The notes beneath the pieces were generated by a model, which did not search any database, was not told the DNA's origin, and saw only the letters and a list, made by a program, of their open reading frames with translations. From the NCBI RefSeq assembly GCF_009857605.1, contig NZ_WWCT01000002.1:417424-481423 (forward strand): a stretch of 64,000 nt of DNA, given 5' to 3'. The DNA is from Duganella levis (GTDB lineage Bacteria; Pseudomonadota; Gammaproteobacteria; Burkholderiales; Burkholderiaceae_D). Shown here piece by piece: positions 53,107 through 62,818 of this stretch (position 1 is its first letter; the number at the start of each line of letters is the position of its first letter). Both the position numbers and the translations under genes were made by a program.

Positions 53107-54492
53107 ATGAGCAACGAGATTATCGACTGCGGCAACGCGGTATGCGTGGTGGGGGCCGGGCCGGGCGGCTTGTCTGCGGCGCGGGCGCTGAAGTCCATGA
53201 AGCTGGCGTACGAGCAGTTCGAGCGCCACTCGGACGTGGGCGGCATCTGGGACATGCATAATCCCGGCAGCCCGATTTATGAATCGGCACACTTCATTTC
53301 ATCACGCGACCTGTCGGGCTTTATCGGCTTTCCGATGCCGAAGTCGTATCCGGACTATCCGACCAATCAGCAGATCCTCAGCTATGTGCGCAGCTATGCG
53401 GATGCCTTCGGCCTGCGCGCGTCGATCCGATTCAGCACGCCGGTGCAGCATGTGCACAAGGAGGACAACGGCAATTGGGTGGTCACGCTGGGCGATGGCA
53501 CGCGCCGCCGCTATCTGGCGGTGATCTGCGCCACTGGCTGTAACTGGGATGCGAATATGCCGGAGCTGAAGGGGCACTTCAATGGCGAGATCCGCCACTC
53601 CGTCACCTACAAGAGCAGTGACGAATTTGCCGGCAAGCGGGTGATGATCGTCGGTGCCGGCAATTCGGGCGCGGACATCGCCTGCGATGCAGCCAATCGT
53701 GCAGACCGCGCTTTCATCAGTCTGCGGCGCGGCTATCACTTCATCCCCAAGCATTTGTTCGGCATTCCCGCCGACCAGGTGGGCGAGAGCGGCCCGCCGC
53801 TGCCGCTGTGGGTGGCGCGTCCCGTTATGAGCCTGCTGCTAAAGATGTTCACCGGCGACCTGACGCGCTTTGGCCTGCCCAAGCCGGATCACAAACTGTT
53901 CGAAAGCCATCCGCTGCTTAACTCGCAACTGCTGCACAATCTCCAGCACGGCAATGTCGCGGTCAAGCCGGATGTATCGCACTACGATGGCGACGACGTG
54001 GTGTTCAAGGACGGCAGCCGCGAGAAGCTGGACCTGGTGATCTACGCCACCGGCTACAAGTGGAGCTGCAAATACGCCGCCGAATACTTCGAATGGCGCG
54101 GCGGCAGGCCGCAGCTGTATCTGTCGATGTTCAGCCGCGATCACCGCAACCTGTTCGGCATCGGCTACGTGGAGACCAACTCCAGCGCCTACAAGCTGTT
54201 TGACACCGAGGCCTTCATGATCGCCGCTTACCTGCGCGACCAGCTGGACAACCCCGGCACCGCCAGCCGCTTCGACGAACTGATCGCGCATGACAATCCA
54301 GACCTGTCCGGAGGGCTGAAGTTTGTGCAGTCGCAGCGGCATGAGGTGTATCTGGAAGCGCATGCGCTCAAGTCCTACCTGAAGCGCTTGCGCCGCAAGA
54401 TGGGCTGGCCGGAGCTGACCGAAAACTACTACGACAAGCTGCGCGTGGATACCGCCGCCGCCCGTCCCGCCGCCTTGCGCGCAGCGGCTTGA
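53107..54492 (+). CDS. flavin-containing monooxygenase / Baeyer-Villiger-like
   Basis: A 461-aa FMO. FAD motif VVGAGPGGLSAARAL (about 14-28), the FMO/BVMO-type fingerprint LKGHFNGEIRHSVTYK (about 155-170) and the NADPH motif MIVGAGNSGADIACDA (about 180). These enzymes insert one oxygen into a ketone, amine or sulfur substrate using NADPH. It heads an FMO-ALDH-SDR operon. The set with an AraC regulator recalls the mycobacterial virS-mymA operon, whose MymA is a BVMO-like FMO. GGGGAG precedes the ATG. Confidence 0.92.
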   Translation: MSNEIIDCGNAVCVVGAGPGGLSAARALKSMKLAYEQFERHSDVGGIWDMHNPGSPIYESAHFISSRDLSGFIGFPMPKSYPDYPTNQQILSYVRSYADAFGLRASIRFSTPVQHVHKEDNGNWVVTLGDGTRRRYLAVICATGCNWDANMPELKGHFNGEIRHSVTYKSSDEFAGKRVMIVGAGNSGADIACDAANRADRAFISLRRGYHFIPKHLFGIPADQVGESGPPLPLWVARPVMSLLLKMFTGDLTRFGLPKPDHKLFESHPLLNSQLLHNLQHGNVAVKPDVSHYDGDDVVFKDGSREKLDLVIYATGYKWSCKYAAEYFEWRGGRPQLYLSMFSRDHRNLFGIGYVETNSSAYKLFDTEAFMIAAYLRDQLDNPGTASRFDELIAHDNPDLSGGLKFVQSQRHEVYLEAHALKSYLKRLRRKMGWPELTENYYDKLRVDTAAARPAALRAAA

Positions 54493-54502
54493 GGAGCGCC
54501 GC

Positions 54503-56011
54503 ATGGAGAATACTTTTGAGTACTATCAGCAGCAAGCCACGCAACTGGATTTTGAAACCCGCGCATTGATCGACGGCCGCTTCGTCAACGCCATCTCTGC
54601 GGAGGAATTCGACACCGTCAATCCCGCCACCGGCCGCCGGCTGGCCGGCATCGCCCGTTGCGGCGCGCTGGAGGTGGACGACGCGGTCAGCGCCGCGCGC
54701 CGCGTGTTCGAGCGTGGCGATTGGTCGCGCGCCGCACCCAAGCACCGCAAGAGGGTGCTGCTGCGCTTTGCCGATCTGGTCGAAGCCAATCTGGAGACGT
54801 TGGCGCTGATGGAGAGCCTGGACTCCGGCAAACCGATACGCGATGCGCTGTCGGCCGATCTGCCGGACATGATCGAAAGCCTGCGCTGGCACGCGGAAGC
54901 CGCCGACAAGCTATACGACCAGGTGGCGCCGACCGCGCCGGACATCGTCGCCATGATCGTGCGCGAACCGATCGGCGTGGTGGGCGCGGTCTTGCCGTGG
55001 AATTTTCCGATTTATCTGGCCGGCTGGAAGATCGGCCCGGCGCTAGCCAGCGGCAACTCGCTCGTCATCAAGCCCGCCGAACAGACCACGCTGACGGCGC
55101 TGGTACTGGGCCGCCTGGCATTGGAAGCGGGCGTGCCGGACGGCGTGTTGAATATCGTGCCGGGCTATGGCGAGACGGTGGGGCAGGCGATCGGCCGCCA
55201 TCGCGATATTGATTGCGTCAGCTTTACCGGCTCGGGGGAGGTGGGACGACAGTTCCTCAAATATTCGGCCGAGTCGAATATGAAGCGGGTGGTGCTGGAA
55301 TGCGGTGGCAAGAGCCCGGCGCTGGTGCTGGCCGATGCCTACGATCTGGCCGGCGTGGCGCAGCAGGTGGCGCTGGGCGCGTTGTTCTGCCAGGGCGAGA
55401 ATTGCAGCGCCGGTTCGCGGCTGATCGTGCACCGCTCGCGCAAGGACGAGCTGCTGGAAGAGGTCAAGCGCGCCTTCGACCAGTGGCGCGTCGGCGATCC
55501 GCTCGATCCTTCCACGCGGGTGGGGGCGATGATCGAGCCGCAGCATATGCGACGGGTGCTGGGCTACATTGAAAGCGGCAGGGCGCAAGGTGCGCAGCTG
55601 GTGTATGGCGGCCGTCAGTTGCGGCAGGAGAGCGGCGGCAGCTTTGTCGAGCCGACCATTTTTGATGGCGTGCGCGCGGAAATGATGATTGCCCGCGAGG
55701 AGATTTTCGGTCCGGTGCTGTCGGTGATGACGTTTGACGATCTGGCGCAGGGCGTGGCTATTGCCAACGATACCAGCTACGGGCTGGCGTCATCGGTCTA
55801 TACCAGCAGCCTGGATGCGGCGCACGGCGTGGCGCGGCAGATTCGCGCCGGCACAGTGTCGGTCAACTGTTTTTCGGAGGGCGATACCGGCGTGCCGTTC
55901 GGTGGCTACAAGGAGTCCGGCTTCGGCGGGCGCGAGAAGTCGCTGCTGGCACATGACCAGTACACGGAGACCAAGACCATCTGGATGCAACTGGGAAGGG
56001 GCGCGCCATGA
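54503..56011 (+). CDS. NAD(P)-dependent aldehyde dehydrogenase
   Basis: A 502-aa ALDH. The catalytic Glu is in LECGGKSPALVLADA (about 268) and the nucleophilic Cys in FCQGENCSAGSRLIV (about 302). SFTGSGEVGRQFLK and the terminal GGYKESGFGGREK are also present. It belongs to the gamma-glutamyl-gamma-aminobutyraldehyde/betaine-aldehyde-like branch and oxidises an aldehyde to an acid. Its place between FMO and SDR genes suggests it acts on the aldehyde product of that pathway. The next gene overlaps by 4 bp. Confidence 0.94.
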   Translation: MENTFEYYQQQATQLDFETRALIDGRFVNAISAEEFDTVNPATGRRLAGIARCGALEVDDAVSAARRVFERGDWSRAAPKHRKRVLLRFADLVEANLETLALMESLDSGKPIRDALSADLPDMIESLRWHAEAADKLYDQVAPTAPDIVAMIVREPIGVVGAVLPWNFPIYLAGWKIGPALASGNSLVIKPAEQTTLTALVLGRLALEAGVPDGVLNIVPGYGETVGQAIGRHRDIDCVSFTGSGEVGRQFLKYSAESNMKRVVLECGGKSPALVLADAYDLAGVAQQVALGALFCQGENCSAGSRLIVHRSRKDELLEEVKRAFDQWRVGDPLDPSTRVGAMIEPQHMRRVLGYIESGRAQGAQLVYGGRQLRQESGGSFVEPTIFDGVRAEMMIAREEIFGPVLSVMTFDDLAQGVAIANDTSYGLASSVYTSSLDAAHGVARQIRAGTVSVNCFSEGDTGVPFGGYKESGFGGREKSLLAHDQYTETKTIWMQLGRGAP

Positions 56012-56871
56012 CGACGACCACACCGGGCCGTGTGGCCTTGATTACGGGCGGCGCCGGCGGTATTGGCCGCGCCATCTGTCGCGGTTTTATCGAGCGTGGC
56101 ATCCAGTGCGTGCTGGCGGATTACAACCAGGCGTCGCTCGACATGGCGGTCGCCGAACTGGGGCCGGCGGCGACCGGCGTGCAGATTGATCTGCGTGATT
56201 TCAATAAGCTGCCGGAGTTGCTGGCGCTGATACAGGAGCGCTACGGGCGGCTGGATATCCTGGTCAATAACGCCGCCATTACCGGCACCGGCCATTTCGA
56301 GGAGCGCTCGGTCGAGAATATTCTCGGCGAGTTGAATATCAACCTGCTGTCGCCGATTGTGCTGACGCGGCTGGCCTTTCCCGCCTTGCAGCGCTCAGGC
56401 GATGGCCGCGTGATCAACACCGTGTCGCTGGGCGGGATTTTCCCGCTGCCGGAGACGGGCATCTATTCGGCCACCAAGTTCGGACTGCGCGGCGCCATGC
56501 TGTGCCTTGGCATGGACACGGAGCGGCACGGCGTCAAGATCGGCAACGTCATGCCATCGGCGACCGAGACGCCGATGCTGATGCGCGAGGCGATCGAAGG
56601 CGGCAACACGCTGCAATTCATGGACCCGCCGCAGCAGCCGGAAGACGTGGCGAAGCAGGTGATGCGGATGCTGGATAGTCCGTGCCTGGAGCGCTATCCA
56701 CGCGTCAGCGAATCGTGGACGGTGCGGCTGGCGATGCTGGTGCCAAACATGCTGCCCAAGCTGATACCGCTGTTCCGCAAGAAGGGCTTGCGCGGGCATG
56801 CGCGCTATCTGGAGTCGCTGCGGCGGCGCGGACTGGTACAAGTCCGCGCCGGCAAGTGGGAATTATCTTAA
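56008..56871 (+). CDS. short-chain dehydrogenase/reductase
   Basis: A 287-aa classical SDR. Cofactor motif LITGGAGGIGRAICRG (11-26), NNAA at about 88, and the catalytic Ser in TVSLGG with YSATK (about 150). The C-terminus (about 235-287) is hydrophobic and basic (LAMLVPNMLPKLIPLFRKKGLRG), as in membrane-associated SDRs that act on lipids. It follows the ALDH with an ATGA overlap and its last 4 bp overlap the convergent AraC gene. Confidence 0.92.
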   Translation: MTTTTPGRVALITGGAGGIGRAICRGFIERGIQCVLADYNQASLDMAVAELGPAATGVQIDLRDFNKLPELLALIQERYGRLDILVNNAAITGTGHFEERSVENILGELNINLLSPIVLTRLAFPALQRSGDGRVINTVSLGGIFPLPETGIYSATKFGLRGAMLCLGMDTERHGVKIGNVMPSATETPMLMREAIEGGNTLQFMDPPQQPEDVAKQVMRMLDSPCLERYPRVSESWTVRLAMLVPNMLPKLIPLFRKKGLRGHARYLESLRRRGLVQVRAGKWELS

Positions 56872-57968
56872 ACTGCGGCTTGCGCGGCGTTGCTGTTACT
56901 GCCGGCCCGCTCCATGGGAATCAAACGTGGGGCGGGCGCGCCCTGGCGGATCTGGTTAGGCAGCATGCCGCACCAGCGCTTGAAGGCGCGGCGGAAGTTG
57001 CGGGCGTCGGTAAAGCCGGTGGCCATGGCGATATCGATCAGCGGCATGTCGCTGCGCTTCAGCAGATCCAGCGCGCATTCGTAGCGTACCTGGTCCACCA
57101 GTCGCTGGTAGGACGTGTCCAGTTCCGCCAGCCGGCGGCGCAGCGTGCGTTCGCTCAGGTTGAGCGCTTCGCCGATGCGCGCCAGCGCCGGCACTTCGTC
57201 GATGGAGCCGCGTAGCTCGTTCATGATGGACTCCACCAGATCGTTGCGCGGTGTTTCCTGTTCCAGCAGTTCGTCGATCTGCGCTTGCAGGCTGTCCTGC
57301 ATGTAGCGGTCATGCGTGGGCAATGGGCAGTGATACCAGGCCATGTCGCAGATCAGCCGATTCAGCGGGGCGTTGAAGATCACCGGGCAGCGGAAGTATT
57401 CGCTGTAGGCCGCCGCATACTCGGGACGCGGATAGCGCAGTTCCAGCCGCGCCGGGCGGAAGTGCGAGCCGACCATCGCCCGCGACACTTCCACGCCGCT
57501 GACAAAAATCTCTTCGATAAAGAACGGCTCCAGCTCCGGATCGTGAAAGCGCGTATTCACCTCCGTGACGAAGTGGTGTTCGTCGAGGATGCTCATCTCG
57601 TTGGTGGTCAGCGCCCCGGCCGCGCGCTGGTATTTGATCAGGTACTGGAAGGCTTCGCCCAGCGTGGCGCAGGTCAGCATGCCGAGACCGGGCAAGCCGA
57701 AACACACCACCGTCTGGCGCGCGCCGGTGGCGATGCCGATGGCCGGATCGCCCCAGCGCTGCATGGCGCGCCGCACTAGCAGACTGGTTTGACGGTAGGA
57801 GACGCGGAAGTTGGCGTCGCACAGGTTCTCCGGCGTGAATCCCAGCCCCTTGCACAGGCGTTCCGCCGAGTGGCCCCGGCTGGCTACCAGTTGCAGCACC
57901 TGGCGGATCACATGCGGCGGCACATCGGCTGCGGCTTCGGCGTCGGGATGATGCGGTTTGACCGGCAT
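56868..57968 (-). CDS. AraC-family regulator (N-terminal AraC_binding type), second of two
   Basis: A 366-aa regulator with the same architecture as the one at 44607: N-terminal ligand domain about 30-225 and C-terminal HTH about 255-350 (ARIGEALNLSERTLRRRL; LIDIAMATGFTDARNFRRAFKRW). The ATG at 57968 is used; there is a GGAGCGCC box upstream. It is VirS/OruR-like and convergent with the FMO-ALDH-SDR operon. A promoter region of 175 bp separates it from the divergent MFS gene. Confidence 0.9.
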   Translation of the reverse strand: MPVKPHHPDAEAAADVPPHVIRQVLQLVASRGHSAERLCKGLGFTPENLCDANFRVSYRQTSLLVRRAMQRWGDPAIGIATGARQTVVCFGLPGLGMLTCATLGEAFQYLIKYQRAAGALTTNEMSILDEHHFVTEVNTRFHDPELEPFFIEEIFVSGVEVSRAMVGSHFRPARLELRYPRPEYAAAYSEYFRCPVIFNAPLNRLICDMAWYHCPLPTHDRYMQDSLQAQIDELLEQETPRNDLVESIMNELRGSIDEVPALARIGEALNLSERTLRRRLAELDTSYQRLVDQVRYECALDLLKRSDMPLIDIAMATGFTDARNFRRAFKRWCGMLPNQIRQGAPAPRLIPMERAGSNSNAAQAAV

Positions 57969-58143
57969 GGGCGCTCCTTGGGTGAACTTTGCGGTTAGCA
58001 TAGTACGGTTTGTGGCGGCTGGATCACGCATGGTCGCAGTGGCCGTTTCGGTGCCTTGTTTGGCCATTTTAGACCCGTTACGCGCCGCCGCCATCGTAAG
58101 CTTGGAAAAAAGCGGCAAGGCCGCCAACAACTGGGGACACGAC

Positions 58144-59280
58144 ATGACGCAACCTCCGACCTTCATCCTGTCCTGCACCTGGGCGCTGGGCATCGGCGGC
58201 ACCACGATGATGCCGCTGCTGGTGACCAATGCGATGGCGCGCCTGCATCTGGACGAAGGGCAGGCGACCATGCTGACCGGCGCGGAGATGATCGGCATGC
58301 TGGTGGGCTGCATCGTGCTGCCGGCGCTGGCGCGGCGCGCGCCGACGGCGTTGACGGCAGGCGCCTTGCTGTTGCTGGCGCTGTGCCAGGCGGCGTGCAT
58401 GCTGGTGCTGCCGGTGGCTGTATTCAGCGTGCTGCGGCTGGTGGCCGGTTTGTGCGAGGCGCAGATGATCGTCATGGTTGGCATCTGCCTGGCCTGTCAT
58501 CGCGATGCGGAGCGTTTGTGGGGACTGGTGCTGCTGCTTTCCGGACTGGCGGTGGCGGGCGTGTTCACGCTGCTGACCCTGTTCCCCGATGCGGCCAGCG
58601 GCGCGGCGGTGTGGCAAGGACTGGCGCTGATGACGGCGGTGCTGGGCGTGGTGGCGCTGCGCGTGCCATCGTTGATCCCGGAGCGGCCGGCTGGCGTCGC
58701 GGTGGGACGGCAGCGCGGCATGGCGGAGATCTGGCTGGCGTGGGGCGTGTTTGTCGGCGTGTATAGCGTGCAGGCCGGCGTGTGGGCGGTGTCGGCCTTG
58801 CAGGGCGAGCGGATTGGCCTGACGCTGCCGCAGATCGGCGTGCTGCTGTCGGTGTCGTCGCTGCTGGGATTCTTTGGCGCGGTGGTGCCGGCGATACCGG
58901 CGCTGGCGGCGCGGCGCGGGCTGACGGTGATTGGCGCGCTGGCGGTGATGTTTGCGTCGGTGGCGTGCTTCTTCACCGCACATGACGCGCTGCTGTTCTT
59001 CGTCGGCCAGTTGATGCTGAACGCGGCCTTCTACACCATCATGGCGGTGCTGAACAGTTTCATCTCGGCGCAGGACCGCGACGGTACGCTGCTGTCTCGC
59101 TCCGTGGTGGTGACGTTTGCGGCGGTGGCACTGGGCACTGTGGGCGCGGGCGAGTTGTTCCAGGATGCCGGCGGCATGGGCGTGGTCGTGTTTGCGCTGC
59201 TGGCGCTGGCGGGCAGCGTGCCGCTCGGCCTCAAGGCCTTGCGCGGCACGCCAAATGTCAGCGCATCACCAGTGCTTTGA
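58144..59280 (+). CDS. MFS transporter (YbfB/YjiJ-like)
   Basis: A 378-aa membrane protein with about 11-12 transmembrane segments, starting with MTQPPTFILSCTWALGIGG and FLTGAEMIGMLVGCIV-type helices. No substrate-specific motif is recognised. GGGGACACGAC precedes the ATG at 58144. It is divergent from the second AraC regulator and may carry substrate or product of the neighbouring enzymes. Its last 23 bp overlap the convergent diguanylate cyclase. Confidence 0.8.
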   Translation: MTQPPTFILSCTWALGIGGTTMMPLLVTNAMARLHLDEGQATMLTGAEMIGMLVGCIVLPALARRAPTALTAGALLLLALCQAACMLVLPVAVFSVLRLVAGLCEAQMIVMVGICLACHRDAERLWGLVLLLSGLAVAGVFTLLTLFPDAASGAAVWQGLALMTAVLGVVALRVPSLIPERPAGVAVGRQRGMAEIWLAWGVFVGVYSVQAGVWAVSALQGERIGLTLPQIGVLLSVSSLLGFFGAVVPAIPALAARRGLTVIGALAVMFASVACFFTAHDALLFFVGQLMLNAAFYTIMAVLNSFISAQDRDGTLLSRSVVVTFAAVALGTVGAGELFQDAGGMGVVVFALLALAGSVPLGLKALRGTPNVSASPVL

Positions 59281-60616
59281 CGGCGGCCAGCGAGGCGCCG
59301 CCGGTTTTGGTGGCCTGGACCTGATTGCGGCCGCCTTCCTTGGCCACGTACATGGCGCGGTCGGCGGCGACGAACAGCGACTCGGTGTTGTCCAATTGGT
59401 GCGGGTGGATGGTGGCCACGCCGATGCTGACCGTCAGCCATGCCGAGGTGGTGGAACGCGGATGCGGGATTTGCAGCGATTCGATGTGGTTGCGGATCGC
59501 TTCGGCCAGCAGGTAGGCAGCGTCGCCATCGGTTTCGGCGAACAGCAGCACGAATTCCTCGCCGCCGTAGCGCGCCGCCAGGTCGGTCGGCCGCAGCGCG
59601 TGCGAGGCGATGGCGGCCGCGACCTGTTGCAGGCAGCTGTCGCCGGCCGGGTGGCCCAGCGTGTCGTTGTAAAGCTTGAAGTGGTCGACGTCCAGCACCA
59701 CCAGCGACAAGGGCTGGCCGCTGCGCATGGCGCGCTGCCATTCTTTTTCCAGGAAGCTGTCGAAGTGGCGGCGGTTGGCGATCTTGGTCAGCGGGTCGAC
59801 CATGGCGGCGCGCAGCAGAGTGTCTTCCGACTGCTTGTGGTGGGTGATGTCGTGCAGCAGGCCGATAAACAGCGGCTGGCGCAGGTACATCGGCGTCAGC
59901 GTCAGGTCCATGCACACCGAACTGCCGTTGCGGTGGCGGATGATCACTTCGCGCGTGCCGTGGTTGTGCGCTGTCTGCGGGGCGGCGGCGTAGCGCTCGA
60001 AGTAGTCCAGGTATTCCTGCGCCACCAGGGGGTTGAGCAGCTCGGCGATGGTGCTGCCGGCCAGTTCGTCGGCCTGGTAGCCCAGGTATTTGTCGCAGGC
60101 CGGATTGGTAAACTGGATGCGGCCATCGGCTTCGATGATCAACAGGCCTTCGGCCATGTTGTTGACGATGGTGCGCAGGCGCTCGGCCTGTTCTTCGTGG
60201 GTCTCGCTGCGGCTGCGGATTTGCAGTTGCGTGCGGACCCGCGCGCAGACTTCCGCCATGCGCAGCGGCTTGCTGATGTAGTCGACCGCGCCGAGGTCGA
60301 AACCGGCCACCACATCGTCGGTATCGCTGAGCGCGCTCATGAAAATTACGGGGATGCGCTGAGTAGCTTCGTAGCTTTTGAGCTGGCGGCAGGTTTCATA
60401 GCCGTCCATCCCCGGCATCATGATGTCGAGCAGGATCAGGTCCGGATGGACGCGGCGGGCGATTTTCAGCGCGCGTTCGCCGCTGGTGGCCACAAAGGTC
60501 TGGTATCCCTGTTCGACCATCATCTTGCGCAGCGCACCCAGGTTCTCGGGGGCGTCGTCCACGATCAGGATCGCGGCATCGCGCCGCGTCGCGTAACTCA
60601 AACTTCCGGAATTCAT
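59258..60616 (-). CDS. REC-PAS-GGDEF diguanylate cyclase
   Basis: A 452-aa cytoplasmic cyclic-di-GMP synthase. A receiver domain at about 15-130 (AILIVDDAPENLGAL; phospho-acceptor Asp in LILLDIMMPGMDGYE), a PAS domain at about 150-265 (RLRTIVNNMAEGLLIIEADG), and a GGDEF domain at about 285-440 with the active GGEEF (ARYGGEEFVLLF). An RxxD inhibitory site (RPTD) stands five residues before it, so product feedback is expected. An upstream histidine kinase must phosphorylate it, but none is adjacent. Confidence 0.95.
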   Translation of the reverse strand: MNSGSLSYATRRDAAILIVDDAPENLGALRKMMVEQGYQTFVATSGERALKIARRVHPDLILLDIMMPGMDGYETCRQLKSYEATQRIPVIFMSALSDTDDVVAGFDLGAVDYISKPLRMAEVCARVRTQLQIRSRSETHEEQAERLRTIVNNMAEGLLIIEADGRIQFTNPACDKYLGYQADELAGSTIAELLNPLVAQEYLDYFERYAAAPQTAHNHGTREVIIRHRNGSSVCMDLTLTPMYLRQPLFIGLLHDITHHKQSEDTLLRAAMVDPLTKIANRRHFDSFLEKEWQRAMRSGQPLSLVVLDVDHFKLYNDTLGHPAGDSCLQQVAAAIASHALRPTDLAARYGGEEFVLLFAETDGDAAYLLAEAIRNHIESLQIPHPRSTTSAWLTVSIGVATIHPHQLDNTESLFVAADRAMYVAKEGGRNQVQATKTGGASLAAVKALVMR

Positions 60617-60983
60617 TGGCGAGCGCCTTTAACCTGACAGATGGCGCAGGCGTCTCCGGCCGGTTGCGGGGGGCGGCAACGGCGTTGGCAAGCAGTGACG
60701 GTGAGGGCGCGTTTCAACAAGGCTGGCCTGATATGAAAGTGACTATCCGTTCAAATCATACCGCTTTGCAACGCCTGTAGGTGAAAAAAAATCCAAGCGA
60801 ACGAGGGTGTTGCATTGGATGCATCAGGTGGCACTCAGGCTCGCGCCAGATGGTGTAAGTAATGTTGGTGGGATGTTACGGAATCGGCCGTTTTAGGTGA
60901 CTATTGGTGATAAAGTCGCCGGCGATGTGTTGTATTTTTGCGGGTAGCCGTCATCGTACAACGGCCGCCCGCAATGGTGCTGC
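60617..60983. other. 367-bp gene-free region between diguanylate cyclase and aminotransferase
   Basis: No credible gene is visible on either strand. It should hold the leftward promoter of the diguanylate cyclase and the 3' end of the aminotransferase transcript. A hairpin at 60940-60972 (outer GCGGG/CCCGC, inner GCCGT/ACGGC) lies just past the aminotransferase stop but is followed by A residues on that strand, so it is not a classic terminator there. The middle portion (60740-60900) is moderately AT-rich with TGAAAAAAAATCC at 60782. Confidence 0.5.
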
Positions 60984-62177
60984 TTACAGTTTTGCGGCGA
61001 TCAGCTTGCCCAGGATTTCGATGCCGTGGCGAATGCGTTCCGGCGGCACGGTGACGAACGACAGGCGCAGCGTGTTGGTGGCCGGCTCGTTGGCGTAGAA
61101 CGGCGAACCCGGCACGAAAGCGACTTTTTGCGCGATCGCTTCGTCCAGCAGTTTCATGGCGTCGATGTGCTTCGGCAGCGTGACCCAGATGAACATGCCG
61201 CCTTCCGGCTTGGTCCACTCAACGCCGGCCGGGAAGTGCTGGGCCATCGCGTCCAGCATGACCTGGCACTGGTCGCCGTACAGCGCGCGGATTTTTGGAA
61301 TGTGCTGGTCAAGGAAACCGTCCTTGATCACTTCGTGCACCACCATCTGGGTCAGCTGCGAAGTGTGCAGGTCGGCCGCTTGCTTGGCCAGTTCCAGGCG
61401 GCGCGCCAGCGGCAGCGGGGCTACTACGTAGCCGAGGCGGATGCCAGGCGTCAGCACCTTGGAGAAGGAGCCCATGTAGATCACGCCGTCCGGGTTCATC
61501 GCCACCATCTTCGGCAGCGGCTCGCCTTTGTAGCTCAGCGAACCGTACGGATCGTCCTCGATCAGCGGCAGGCCCAGACGGGCGCAGGTCTCCACCAGTT
61601 CCTGGCGGCGCTCGAACGACAGGCTGCGGCCGGTCGGGTTCTGGAAGTTAGGCAGCGAGTACAGCAGGCGCGCGCCTTCTGCGACGGCGGCGATCGACGA
61701 CGGCACCAGGCCATGGTCGTCGGTATCCACCGATTTGAATTCCGGCAGGTAGACCGAGAAGGCTTGCAGGGCGCCCAGGTAGGACGGCGTCTCGACCAGC
61801 ACGCGGCTACCTTCGTCGATCAGCACTTTGCCCAGCAGGTCGAGCGCTTGCTGCGAACCGGAGGTCATCAGCACTTGTTCCGGCAGGATCTTGGCGCCGC
61901 CGGTCGACAGCGATTCGGCGATCCACTGGCGCAGCGGGGTGTAGCCGTCGGTCGGGCCGTATTGCAGTGCGACTTTGCCGTTATTGGTCAGCACTTTGTC
62001 GTAGGCGACTTTCATTTCCTCGACCGGGAAGGTCAGCGGCGACGGCAGGCCGCCGGCGAAGGAGATGATCTCCGGCTGTTGCGTGATCTTCAGGATCTCG
62101 CGGATGAAGGAAGCTTGCAGCTGTTCGGCGCGTTCGGCGAACTGCCACTGGATCGGATTGGGATTTTCGATTTTCAT
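60984..62177 (-). CDS. PLP-dependent aminotransferase (2-aminoadipate/aromatic type)
   Basis: A 397-aa fold-type I aminotransferase. N-terminal FAGGLPSPLTFPVEEM, central LPNFQNPTGRSLSFERRQ (conserved Asn), PLIEDDPYGSL (Asp/Tyr), and the PLP lysine in YMGSFSKVLTPGIRLGYV (about 236). This is the LysN/MocR-core-like class I/II group that transaminates 2-aminoadipate or aromatic amino acids. A RidA protein is encoded next to it on the same strand, matching RidA's role of clearing reactive enamines from PLP enzymes. Confidence 0.92.
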   Translation of the reverse strand: MKIENPNPIQWQFAERAEQLQASFIREILKITQQPEIISFAGGLPSPLTFPVEEMKVAYDKVLTNNGKVALQYGPTDGYTPLRQWIAESLSTGGAKILPEQVLMTSGSQQALDLLGKVLIDEGSRVLVETPSYLGALQAFSVYLPEFKSVDTDDHGLVPSSIAAVAEGARLLYSLPNFQNPTGRSLSFERRQELVETCARLGLPLIEDDPYGSLSYKGEPLPKMVAMNPDGVIYMGSFSKVLTPGIRLGYVVAPLPLARRLELAKQAADLHTSQLTQMVVHEVIKDGFLDQHIPKIRALYGDQCQVMLDAMAQHFPAGVEWTKPEGGMFIWVTLPKHIDAMKLLDEAIAQKVAFVPGSPFYANEPATNTLRLSFVTVPPERIRHGIEILGKLIAAKL

Positions 62178-62261
62178 ACGTGTCTCACTAGAGGATAACA
62201 ACAAGCTCGCTTGTGGCGTGCTTTTATAGATGGAACGGCAACGGGTAAGCTGCCGCCCGCT

Positions 62262-62723
62262 TTACGCGACTTCCGCGATCAGTTCGATTTCGACGCAGGC
62301 GCCAAGCGGGATTTGAGCGACACCAAAGGCCGAGCGGGCGTGTTTGCCGGCATCGCCGAAGACTTCGCCCAGCAGCTCGGAAGCGCCGTTGGTGACCAGG
62401 TGTTGTTCAGTAAATTCAGAGGTGGAGTTCACCAGGCTCATGACTTTGACGATGCGCTTGACGCGGGTCAGGTCGCCGCCGACAGCCGCTTGCAGGGTGC
62501 CGATCAGGTCGATGGCGATGGCGCGTGCGGCGGCCTTGCCCTCTGCGGTGTCGATGTTCTTGCCTAGCTGGCCGACCCAGACGCTGCCGTCGGCGCGTTT
62601 GGCGATGTGGCCCGACAGGAATACCAGATTGCCGGTTTGAGCGTACATGACGTAGGCGGCGGCCGGGGTGGCTGGCGCAGCCAGGGTGATATCCAGCGCT
62701 TTGAGTTTTTCGTAAACAGACAT
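62262..62723 (-). CDS. RidA (YjgF/YER057c/UK114) family deaminase
   Basis: A 153-aa RidA-family protein. Conserved features: NLVFLSGHIAKRADGSVWVGQLG, the catalytic Arg in KHARSAFGVAQIPLG and the terminal Glu in CVEIELIAEVA. It hydrolyses 2-aminoacrylate and related enamine/imine intermediates, protecting PLP enzymes from damage. It is placed directly upstream (same strand) of the aminotransferase, 84 bp away. Confidence 0.93.
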   Translation of the reverse strand: MSVYEKLKALDITLAAPATPAAAYVMYAQTGNLVFLSGHIAKRADGSVWVGQLGKNIDTAEGKAAARAIAIDLIGTLQAAVGGDLTRVKRIVKVMSLVNSTSEFTEQHLVTNGASELLGEVFGDAGKHARSAFGVAQIPLGACVEIELIAEVA

Positions 62724-62818
62724 GTGCTTATCCAGTTGTTATGTGTGTTGAGACCGATATTGTACTCTCGCGGCGCGGCAGCTCTCCAGTTGCCGTGAAA
62801 TCGAGATAGTGTACGGCG

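Noticed and set aside
60940..60972. Hairpin past the aminotransferase as an intrinsic terminator
   Set aside because: On the transcribed strand it is followed by A residues rather than U residues, so I list it only as a hairpin in the gap.
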